Source: Otis tarda
Taxonomy: Eukaryota; Chordata; Aves; Otidiformes; Otididae
Assembly (NCBI GenBank): GCA_026413225.1
Contig: CM048552.1
Location: 208,829,553-208,893,552, forward strand
Length of the DNA stretch: 64,000 nucleotides
Reading direction: 5' to 3'
Within the stretch, counting starts at the first letter, position 1. Each line of letters opens with the position of its first letter. This document shows, piece after piece, positions 12,431 to 23,600 of the stretch. The translations under genes were made by a program, and so were the position numbers. Under the pieces are notes generated by a model. That model did not search any database, was not told the origin of the DNA, and worked only from the letters and a program-made list of their open reading frames with translations.

Positions 12431-14663
12431 AGTTCAATATTAGCACAGGAAGCGTTGCTCTGTATGGCACTGGAAATATTTCATAAAATGAGAAGTGAAC
12501 TGCAAATACGTTGTTGCAGAGGGCACAAAGGCTTGCTTGTAATCATTCTTCAGATTGAGATAAAATAATATCGAAGTAAAAAAAAAAAAAGCATAATTTG
12601 AAATAACAAAGAACTGCTGGCATTCCTACAGGACTTCTTTTCCTGTAGGAAAGTACAAACTAGTGTGATGCTTCTAAGCGAACTTTCAAAACCACTCATG
12701 GTTAACATAATCCTGCTAGCATGAATGAGAGCAAGGGTAAGCAATGCAGAAATCTTTAAGAGTCCCACCAGGAATGTTTCAAATCACTCTTGCTCATGGT
12801 GTTTATAAATTGTTCACAAATGCACAGAAACTACAGCTGAGACACATACATGGGCACAGGAGTGCAGAGTACAAAGTGATGCACTCCTGTGAGAAGGGAA
12901 CACATAGATTAAGAAATCAACTTCCAACTGCAGACACAATGTACGAGGCTTTCTTGAGAAAACAAATTTTAGATAGCTGCTCTAATGACAAGTGTTACAT
13001 AAAGACCGTCCTCGGCGGCCTGACAGGCATTTGTTTGGGAAGACACGCTGCATGTTGACTCACACGGCTGGGACTACCCCAGAGCTTCTGCAAGTCCCAG
13101 CAGTATGCATATGGCTTAACTGTTTACAGCGAGGGAGGGGATGGATGGGTACATTAGCAAGGAATGTGGGAGGGAAGATAACTAGAGGCGTAGCGTGCTG
13201 AGATACAAACTTAATCCTAAAGTAATTTCTTAGTAAAGCTCATCATTCCTCTTTGATAACTGCATTGCAATCTCAGGGCAGGAATTTCTTGACGAAAGGA
13301 AGATTTAAAAGCAGCCCCCCAGAGCATCGGGCTGGCGTTGCACTGCTGCATCCTTGTGCTGGTCCCTAAACAGGCTCCTGAGGCAACAGTGGGGAATAGC
13401 ATCGCACAGGGAGGACAGCGGGCATGGTGGGACAGCTCAAGGTGAAAAGCGTTATTCAAAACAAGAACAGAATTTGGCCCAGATGCTGTTTTTTAACTAG
13501 CTAAAGAGAGTAAGGTACTAGCTAGTACGGCTCTTTTAAAAAACAAATTTTTGCAAAGCATTAATGAGTGGAAAGCTCTCCCAAAGCAAAGGCTTTCAAA
13601 GGAAAAATGCACTGAAGATTCTCTGCAAGAATTAAGGGGCCACAATCTTCCAAGGGGTAGATATGTAGATATTTTTATATTGCATCTCATACTGAATAAA
13701 TGCCATCACTCTTTGCAATGTAGCTATTTTTGAAACTTAATGAATTTTTTGAGTGATAACCAGCAGCTATATTTGTTGAGAAATGAACACATTTAAGTGA
13801 TATGATTCTATTTTAATATTTATGAATTTTAAGCTTCAGAGAAACATTGAAATGTGATAAATATCAGTGAAAGTTTTTTCCAGTTGCTGAAACCGAGATT
13901 AGAATAATGTTTTTGTTTGTGGTTTATTCATTACATTTCAAAGGAAAAGACAACAAAAAGTCTAAAGCACTCTCCCTCCTCTCAGGCCTACAGCAGTAAT
14001 GAATGATTTACGAGAAACTTTCCCAAGCTAAGAACCACCAAACTCTTATTTTTAAAAAACATTTACTTTTTTTTTTCTGTTTTCCACTATTCACCTATGC
14101 AAGAGAATTACAAGCAGGATTTATAGGGCTGCTTAAACACTGGAGGCAGTAGGCTGTGATGTACCTGCTTTCCAAGTTTTCACAATACTTCATGTCTTAA
14201 ATTAAATAAAACAAAAAAGTTTATATTATCACATAAGATTTAAAAAAATATTTTGAAGTGATCCACTGAAAATGGTCATAATTTTCCTTATGATACAATT
14301 CAAGAAAGCTCAAAAGACACTTTAACTGCTCTAGCTTGCCTTGTGCCCATACCATAGTCCCTCCAGCAACATATCCAATGAAAAAAAAAACAACCCAAAT
14401 CGAGTTTTAATTGCATTCTTAAGTTGCCTTTTTTTAGAAATGGCTCATGAGCAACAGCACGCAAATATATCACTCCACACAGGGCTTGTGGGTGTCTCAC
14501 CTCTCACAGCAGCAGAATACTAACGCTTCCCAAAAGCGGTTATTATATATTTATGGAAAAGACAGATAATGGAATGAATCAATTCATTCGACTGCATTGT
14601 CTTCAAAACAGTCAGCTTAAGTATGAATTTTGCAGTGCAGCTCTTCTGATCAGGCCAGTCTGA
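12431..14663. other. Unique intronic sequence
   Basis: No gene or recognised repeat. It includes an A12 run near 12578 and a slightly GC-richer patch at 13300-13440 without ORF or splice support. A 104-codon open frame at 12744-13058 shows no family resemblance and is taken as chance. Confidence 0.55.
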
Positions 14664-14956
14664 TCCTTTTTGGGAAGAAACTCTTCAGCAGGGCCTGTTG
14701 TGATAGGACAAGGGGTAATGGTTTTAAAATAGAGGGAGGTAGATTCAGACTGGATATAAGGAAGAAATGTTTTACAGTGAGGGTGGTGGCACAGGTTGCC
14801 CAGAGAGGTGGTGGAAGCCCCATCTCTGGAAACATTCAAGGCCAGGTTGGACAGGGCTCTGAGCAACCTGATCTGGTTGGAGATGTCCCTGCTCCTTGGA
14901 GGGAGGTTGGACTACATGAACTTTAAAGGTCCCTTCCGACCCAAACCATTCTATGA
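14664..14956 (+). mobile_element. CR1 LINE 3' fragment, about 0.29 kb
   Basis: The fragment starts at GGGAAGAAACTCTTCAGCAG and runs to GGTCCCTTCCGACCCAAACC, losing the tail after a single ATTCTATGA unit. Plus-strand frames read [20 protein letters not shown] and then PREVVEAPSLETFKARLDRA, with a frameshift between them near 14790. It is truncated at the 5' end and has lost the repeated tail. Confidence 0.95.
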
Positions 14957-17456
14957 ACCATGTCTCTTGAGACTGAGCCCAGGTATCCCCTGTAAGTCAG
15001 AGGGTGCCCCCCCCGAGCACGGACAGTTAAAAACACTAAACCACCAAACCGGGCTGGCTGTAAACTGCCTGTAGGTGGTCTGGAAGCTGCCTGAATTTCC
15101 ATGGTGTCAATCACCACTTTCCCCTTACAAAAAAAATTTACAAGAGCAGGAACTCAAGTCAGCTTAGATTTACCAACAAAAATTTGAGGTCTATAATATG
15201 CAACAAAAGACAATGGTTGCAATGATGGAAATAATTTTTGAACAAATGAAGCTGTATTTTTTCCACTGCTGCTGGGGACACATTTAGCTGACTGAAGAAA
15301 TGACCAGATTTAAGGTGTGATGTAGCACTCAGTGAAGTAAACAGTAAGACCCTCTATTCCTGCCTTGCAAAAATTGATTTTTCAACATTTTATAGATGTT
15401 GTTAGAAATATGCCTTTGTAAATGGAACGTTTCGTATACAACACAGCTTCTTGAAGACTTGCTGTAATATTCTGTTTATCAATTTTTATACTGAAGCTAA
15501 CTGGTATAACCTCAACCCAAGGAATATGAGGGCAATAATTTATAGTTCTCCTATGAGAATTTTCCCAATGTTTTATTTAAAGTTCAGTTTCCTAAGTAAA
15601 TCTACATAGGGCGTTGATGAAATAAATATTTAAAGACAACAAAACTACTACTACTACAACAGCACTACTTTAGAAGAATTTGCTATATACAAACTATTAA
15701 TGTTAACAACAATGCCTAGGGTTTCTACAGAACTGTAATTGATGGAAGTACTATGGGTTTGTCACATTAAGACCTTTGTTTCTTTTTAAAAAAAAAGCAC
15801 TTGCTTTTAATACTTTAATATTTTACTTCAGACAGCTTATTACAGAGCTGTTATCCTAAAGTTCTGGCATCTGAGCACCCTTTATACAGTCCCTGCACAT
15901 CCTGCTAAGTAGAGCTGGCTAATTTTGACAGCAAAATTAATAAACATGAATAAAAGTGCTAAGCCTTCTTCTTCTTATTTAAAACTATAATCAGGATGTC
16001 AATTTAATAGCACCCAGAAATGTCTGCAGTTTGAATATTTTCCTTTCCAAATATTCTTTTCTTTATATTAAAAATTCACTCACAAGATTAAAAAAAAAGC
16101 GGTAGCATATAAACACAGTGAAAAGCCTTTCTGAATTAAAAACTAGTATTTATCCAATGAATAACCTTTACTCATGCAGGAGAAGCACAGTATGACTGAG
16201 GAAAGGAGGAGAAAAAAGGGGAACGATTAAATGATTTAGATCACACTAATCTATAATCTGGTTTCCATTCAGTTCCATTTGCACAGGCTACAATCTTATT
16301 GCCAAAGATCAAGAAAGGCTATTCTTCTTTGAAAAATAAATTTAATTATGCTTATAAAATATTTTTAAATGCAGAAATATACTGGGTTACTCATTGCTGA
16401 GTACATTTTCACATCGTTATATGGTACAGGAAGATTGTCAGTTAAAGTCCATTAATTGGTAGGTTATAATACAATTTAATTTACTTTTTAAATATTATGG
16501 AACGCATGAATATTTCTCTTTTACTGCTACATTTAAAAATGATGACTAGTCCTTCAATAAATGTATATTGCAGTACTGAAGAGATAGTCCAAGGTTAATT
16601 TCCAATAGAGATAACTGTTAAGAATGGTAGGTATGTTAGTGCTGTAGCATCTCTATAAATTTTAGCCAAAGGGTCATTCTGAAGTGAAGGTCCCAGGTGG
16701 AAGAAGAAACTCCATGGACTTTCAGAATTACGTTATTAAAAGAACAAGTTTGGTGCTTTCTGCCATCTGACTCAACTGTTGGCCAATGAATCCCCCCATC
16801 TCCTCTCATCCAAAATCTGGCTTTTAGGTTTGGATTCTTGTCTGGCTCCCAGTGAATAAAAGCCAGCGAATTTCTTTTCTTTAATTCCTGTTTGCTTCCA
16901 TGGTCATGTATGAATATCTGCTGTCCCACGAGCTGCTTGAGGATATAAGTCGAGCTTCGACCAGCTGGAGTCTCCTGCTTCAGCTGATGTTTTAGTTACG
17001 TGCTCTGCTCACTGCAGAGGTAGGTTTTTCCTGCCCATATGGAGGGAAATAGCACCTACACATGGGATACAGCAAACAGGGAAAATTGTGGATGTAAGAT
17101 ATAATTTATGATGACATCAAACTTTCTTTAGTATTGATTTGTGAAGGCTGGAAGTTGGGCATTTTCAGAAAAGTATCCCCAGTCAGGGAATACATTTCTT
17201 GTTTTGTTTTATAAAAGCTCAAATCTAACAATTCTGTGTCATTCCATCAGACTTTGCCTGTCTCCATGACCAGTATGTGGAGATGAAGATGAATGTCTGG
17301 GTCTTGAAGTTTAGTTTTCTAAGTGGCCTTTTTTCACACTTATTGCATGGCCTTTTCTCCAATAATTCTATTGTCTGCCAGTTTATGGCACTTTGAAAGG
17401 TGATACTGAAGTAGCCTGTTAGAGAAGAGATGCTTCTTCCTACTACCAGTAGCTTT
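14957..17456. other. Unique intronic sequence
   Basis: AT-rich DNA with a short trinucleotide run (CTACTACTAC, near 15646) and no recognised gene. The minus strand carries a 119-codon open frame at 16636-16995, discussed among the findings. No splice sites or homologue support it. Confidence 0.55.
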
Positions 17457-18634
17457 ATCATAGAATAATTTGGGTTGGAAGGGACTTTAAAGGCCATCTA
17501 GACAAAGCCTCCTGCAAGAAGCACGGACATCTCCAAACAGTTCAGGTTGCTCAGAGCCTCATCCAACCTGGCCTTGAATGTTTCCAGGGATGGGGCATCC
17601 ACCAGCTCTCTGGGCAACCTGTGCCAGTGTTCCAGCACCCACACTGTAAAAAAATTCTTTCTTATATCCAGTCTGAATCTACCTCCCTCTATTTAAAAAC
17701 CATCAACCCTCATCCTATCACAACAGGCCCTGCTGAAGAGTTTCTCCCCATCTTTCCTGTAGGCCCCCTTTAGGTATTGGAAGGCTGCTATAAGGTTTCC
17801 CCAGAGCCTCCTCTTCTCCAGGCTGAACAGCCCCAACTCTCTCAGCCTGTCCTCATAGGAGAGGTGCTCCAGCCCTCTGATCATCTTTGTGGCCTCCTCT
17901 GGACTCACTCCAACTGGTCCATGTCCTTCTTAATCTGGGAGCTCCAGAACTGGACTCAGTACTCTGGGTGGGGTCTCACAAGAGTGCAGCAGAGGAGCAG
18001 AATCACCTCCCTCAACCTGCTGGCCACGCTCCTCTTAATGCAGCCCAGGATGTGGTTGGCTTTCTGGGGTGCAAACGCACATTGCTAGGTCATGTTGAGC
18101 TTCTCATCCACCAGCATTCCCAAGTCCTTCTCCTCAGGGCTGCTCTCGATCCATTCTCTGCCCAGCCTGTATTTGTGCCTGGGATTGCCCTGACCCAGGT
18201 GCAGGACCTTGCACTTGGCCTGGTTGAACTTCATGAGGTTGGCACGGGCCCACCTCTCCAGCCTGTCAAGGTCCCTCTGGACGGCATCCCTCCTCTCCAG
18301 CATGTCAACGGCATCACACAGTTTGGTGTCATTGGCGAACTTGCTGAGGGTGCACTCTATCCCACTGTCCATGTCAAAGACGTTAGAGTCGGTCCCACTA
18401 CCAACCCCTGAGGATCATCACTCATCACCTGTGTCTACTTGGACATCGAGTCATTGACTGCAACTCTTTGAGTGCGGTCATCCAGCCAGTTCCTTATCCA
18501 CTGAGTGGTCCATCCATCAAATCCATGTGTCTCTGGTTTAGAGACAAGGATATTGTGTAGGACAGTGTCAAATGCTTTGCACAAGTTCAGGTAGGTTACA
18601 TCAGTTGGTCATCCTTTGTCCATCAATGCTGTAA
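17457..18634 (-). mobile_element. CR1 LINE, 5'-truncated 1.18-kb copy with inactive RT motif
   Basis: A reverse-oriented CR1 with one tail unit at 17459 (TCATAGAAT) and a 5' end near 18634. The minus strand reads ORF2 pieces at 18085-18372 ([17 protein letters not shown], then [14 protein letters not shown]) and 17693-17908 ([20 protein letters not shown]). The reverse-transcriptase motif C reads FAND where active elements have FADD; the changed codon is at 18331-18333. A deletion near 18370-18420 removes sequence that the copy at 58.5 kb keeps. Stops and frameshifts break the frame. Its 5' truncation point lies within a few bases of that of the 58.5-kb copy. Confidence 0.95.
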
Positions 18635-20600
18635 AAGACAGCTTTCTAATTTACTTTCTTAAGGCTGAATTTGGCAATTCCAAATTATTCTGAAAACATC
18701 TTGGTGACACCGTACACTTGCTCACCCAGCCCCACAAATCACAGTATCTCCATTGCAAGGCAGCCATACAACCGGCCCATTACATCCCTACTCACGACCC
18801 CTGAAGGACTGAGGAGCCGTAGTCCAAGGTACTTACTGAAACCAGTGGAATTCATTGTGCTAATGTCAATATATTTTGGCTCATGCCATGTTTCAGACCA
18901 AAGAGCTTCTGTCAAAACAAAAAGGCTGTGGAGCTGTGCAAGTGGGATGGAAAAGTTTCAACTTTTTTTTTCTTTAAAAAAAATCAGATTAAATAATGTA
19001 AAGTATTCCACCTATCATAACATTTGGAAAGACTTCCTAAAATGGATATCTTGCAACTCTTGCAAGCATCTTTGTAATTCCTAAGGAAAGATAGCTCTTA
19101 TTAAAGCTAACCAGGGCAAGCTGTCATTTACCACCACGCCTCCAGCCTGGATCAAGGCACTGACATGCAACCACTGCTGAAATCACTGCTGAACAGCTCT
19201 GAATTCACACTCCCCACCTCAGGATGCACCACAGGAGGATAGGATCTCTTCTGCAGTCCTGCTACTGTTACAAGCACAAGGCTAGAAACATAAATAATCA
19301 AATACAAGGCGCATTGAACTCACTTGCTTAATACAAGGGCTACAGGCTTTCAGTGTTTTAAACTCACCACACATCTTGATGAACAGCATATTGAACAGCA
19401 ATATTGAATTTCCAGCTCTGCTCTAGCAAGACAGATGAGAAAATACAATGCAATCTGGTGCACAAAGATGTTCTGACATTGGAGACAGGCAATGCGAGCA
19501 ACACGAGTGAAGTAGAAGGGTTCATTGTCTTTTTGCAGAAAAATTACAGACGCTAGATAGTGTAGACTTCTTGCATATGTGACATCCAGGCATGGTCATA
19601 ACAACTGTCACTGCAGCCTGATTTGAAAATGGACAACGACAGAGGATAAAACTTGATTAAATAATATGAAGGAAACATAGGGTAAATCATTTTGTGGGAT
19701 CTTTCACACTGTAAAATTTCTAAAGGGAACTAGATGGAAATCCTATGGCTGGGACATTGCTATCCTCAGAGTAGAAATGCACTGCAAATAAAACATTAAA
19801 GAAATAATTTTGGTGGTAGAAGGATGAGCTATATGGGATACTCTTTCACTTTTTCAAGCCCCTGAGCTTTTGCAGCACCTGAGACTGCATCACAGCCCCT
19901 CAGGAGAGTGTTTCAAGGCTTTAGAAGACAGCATACCCCTCCTGGCTCCCAGAGTTCATTCCTCCAGCTGCACTGCAGAACACAGTTCCACCTCTGAGTT
20001 TCCTTACAGTAGCCTTTCCTTTCTCCATCCTCTCACATGTTATTGCTCCTTCAGCGATGCTGACTCAACTGTTTTTTCACTAAACTAATTTTGTGAAATT
20101 TGGGTTACATAAACCCTCCCACTCCCCATTCCCCCCACCCCCTTTTTTTTTCCTTTTTTTTTTTTTTTGACTAGGATCTTTTCACAGATCTGATGAATCA
20201 GATCGGGTAACCAACTATGGTGTATGCTGGGTGAGGAAGGGATAATGGTGGCTGTGGACAGTAAAGAATGGGAAACTCCAGCCTGCTTTACCATCATCTT
20301 GCCATTGTGAAATCATGTTTTCTCTTTGAACTGCATCCTCCTCTGAGTAAAACAGACAAGCAGAATATATTCATTTTTGATTTGAGCAGCCTGAGCATGC
20401 AGATGGCACAAAGAGAAGCTGCAGGCACCTGCCAGATGAAACACTGGGTGGGACTGAGACAGCCCCTGAGCTGTTCAACACTGCAGAAATATTCCTATCT
20501 GCTTTAGTGAGCTTGCTCCAGCTACCTCAGTAACAAATAAAATAATTTTTAAAAAGAATTTTAGGTACAATCGATGCACTAGTTTCAGTTTCAGAACATA
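18635..20600. other. Unique intronic sequence
   Basis: No recognised gene or transposon. It ends with a polypyrimidine tract at 20113-20170. Confidence 0.55.
20113..20170 (+). repeat. C-rich then T-rich polypyrimidine tract
   Basis: About 58 bases are pyrimidine apart from a few A: blocks of C (CCCCCCACCCCC) pass into T9, CC and a longer T-run. The opposite strand is almost pure purine. On the DLG2 sense strand (minus) it reads A-rich then G-rich. Confidence 0.8.
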
Positions 20601-20682
20601 TGTCCCTGCTCCTTGCAGGGGGGTTGAACTAGATGGCCTTCAAATGTCCCTTCCAACCCAAACTATTCTATGATTCTATGAT
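20601..20682 (+). mobile_element. CR1 LINE terminal 82-bp fragment
   Basis: It starts TGTCCCTGCTCCTTGCAGGG and ends ATTCTATGATTCTATGAT, so only the last untranslated CR1 segment and two tail units remain. Such extreme 5' truncation is usual for CR1. Confidence 0.93.
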
Positions 20683-23600
20683 ACAGCTCCTATTCCATCA
20701 AAATTAGGCATGGTGAGAAGGTGGAGGCACAGCAGCTATGCTGCAAGTGAATACCAGGAACAGTTCTGCTTTTACAGAATATCTACTGTAGAGAGTGACA
20801 GAGTGAGTGAGGTGGGATAATTAGCTGATACAGCACACAGCTATAAACTGAATCAGTCGGGTGCAGACCCTTTAATGCAGTATTTTTATTACCTAAACCA
20901 TGTATTTGTATTATGAGAGACATGATGTTATGTTATGAAAGATGATTGGACAGGGTTATGTGTTGTACGACCACTGAAAAGGAATACAATCCTGAGTTTA
21001 CAGGAGGAGAACAAACAATGGCTGGATACAGGCAATTGTGGGGAACAGAAGGAAACGGGACCTCTGGTCAGCTGGACAGGCTGCAATCTTTGCCCACCTG
21101 ATACATTTATCTTCTGTTTTGTTCTTTTTACAGCAAAAGGTTTTGTTTTTCAACGTGAGGCTTAAGAAGGATTAATAAGATATCCCAATAATGGGTACAG
21201 TAGAATCAGCAGAACACAACTGCATCTAACTTGATTAGATCAATTAGACCTGCTCTATAAAATGCTGCTTAAAACTACAGAAATTGCTCTGCCTTTTCAC
21301 TTTTGTACACATAGTTGATCACTACCAAAGAAAGGATATTAGTCTAGAGAGATCTTTGGTCTTTTCTGTTCGGATCATCCTCTTGTTTTGTTCTCAGAAA
21401 TGCATAAATTAAGGACACTAAAACATTCCATTCTTGTACTGAATATTAACTGCAGCATCTTCTATAGTGTTTTTAATCTACTACCTTTAAATTAGCTTGG
21501 AGAGAAAAGTATTAATTTTCTTTGCTGCTCTTATGCCTTTGCTGTCATTACAATATTCCCTAAAGAAAGCCGCAAGACCTTTCCACATCCAGTGTCCAAC
21601 ATCACTCCTTTGTAAAGACCTTTGACCAGTCGGCAAAGTGAGTGGAAAAAGAAGATAAACGTCAACATTTTCTAAATGAATTGCTGGAAAAACAATTGTT
21701 AGGCTCATAACTGATTATCATAAATAATTAACTTAGTGAACTATTATCCAGTTGAAAGGAACTATCATCAACAGATATCTTCTGCATACCATGCTGGTAC
21801 TTGATGGGAATACAGGTCCCATCTGAAACGACAATTTCTGTTGCTGTTTTGTGGGTAGCTGAGTCTCTACATTAGAACCCCTTCTCCTTCATCCTTACAC
21901 ATTTGAAAAGAAATCAAATAAATATAGAGAGAAAATGATTAAGCTACTTTTTCTTTCAAAGTGTTTGTTGAATGACTGCCACTCATTCCGTATTACCCTT
22001 CTTGCAAATGTCGTCTTTCCCATTGTGAAGAAGTATTCCTCAGATGTTTTCTGCTCCTCTGCCATATCTGAATGCTTCCCTGTATTTGTTTTTAATCTTT
22101 TCACTAATGCACCACATGTTTTGCTTGTTGGGATAAATATTGTATAACCTAAAATCCCCTCACCGTTTACCAGTCATCCAGGCACTTCATCCTTTCCCCT
22201 GTACCCATACATAAAGTGTTGATTTTGCACATGATCCAGAGATTATCCTATTCCCAATGTCACCACCCAGCCATCCTGCTACTACTTACACAAAGTTGTT
22301 CCACTCAGCATAATCTCTGTTTTGTGAATAATTCTTTTCAACTAAGCAAAACCTAGTCTCTAATTAGCATTTTACTTATGAAATTACTTTGCCCTTTGAA
22401 CCTCTCAGTTTTTCTCTTTCCCTTTCTTACTTATTATTCAGGTGATTGCAAGCTGAAGATTTCGCATGTTTCCCAAAATTTGGTATCCAAGATTTTAGCT
22501 GAGGCACTGATAAAGCTCTCCATCTTTCCAAGAGTTTTTCTTTCTGATTTTAAAAAAAGATACCTAATTGGTGTCTTTTCTTAGATTTGTAAGGATAAAT
22601 TTTGCTTAGTTTTGGAGTTGAATAACCTTTTATTTTTCTCATTTTTCTTATTGATTCTGCTTGGATGCTGATTTCCTTCTGTCTTTTCACACATGGAAAA
22701 TGAACATTGGGTTCTAATGTTAATTCTTTTTTATCAAGTATTATAGGAAAAAACAGTTCAATGCAGTGTTCCTCCCCGGTTTTAAACAAATTGTCATTAC
22801 CATCTCCAGAAGTTTTTCTAGGTTGTTGTTTTTTTTTTTTAATAATACAGAATTTTGGTTTTTAACCAGCTTTACTTTCATTTTTTTAGATTTATTTTTA
22901 TCTTCCATATTGTTAAGTTTATTCTGTCACACTTCCAGGATCAATCTCCACCTACTTTTCTTCAGATTATTTTATCTGCATTTAGCGCTTTACTCCTTCT
23001 ACAAAGGCAACATGCTGCATTGTTGCTGTAGATGAGTTGCATAATTCTGGAGTACATGTTTAATCATGAAACAACTGTTTATTTGATCTTTTCCTCCCCC
23101 TACTTTCAAACACTCATCAAAATAGCACCTTTTTTCCAAAACATGGCCTGCTGGACTCTAGTGACTATGCTTTGGAAAGGAACAAAAGTGTTCCATCAAT
23201 TGGTATCTGGGGGTCACAATCTCTGGTCATAACTGTGCATCACATTCCTGAAAAAAATATTAGATTTTGAAGTATTTGTTATGAAATTGCAGCTGCCTTT
23301 TCTCTTGTTATGATGAATCTCCCTTTCCTCTTCTAACACAAGTGCTTTTCTTGACAGGTTCCTCTATTATTGGTAGTAGGGATGTTGAGAGGGAGTTGTA
23401 TTATGACCCAGAGCACATACTGAGCCACAAATGACAAATATGAAGATAACATCTCCTTTGCTCTTATCTTTATCTTTGGAAATGTGCCCACCTAGTACAA
23501 CCACAAACTTGAGAACTTCTTTTAGGGGCTTCAGTGCACGTTGAAGTTAAGATTTCTTTTTTCTAATAATGCAGCTGTTATATACTAATTTATGATGCCA

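Noticed and set aside
14000-14025. Plus-strand AATGATTTACGAGAA resembling NDLRE of DLG2
   Set aside because: Wrong strand for the gene and no further match on either side.
18085-18372. 95-codon open frame with RT-like words as a possible host gene
   Set aside because: It is an internal piece of the CR1 copy at 17457-18634, with the RT motif C mutated and flanked by other CR1 sequence.
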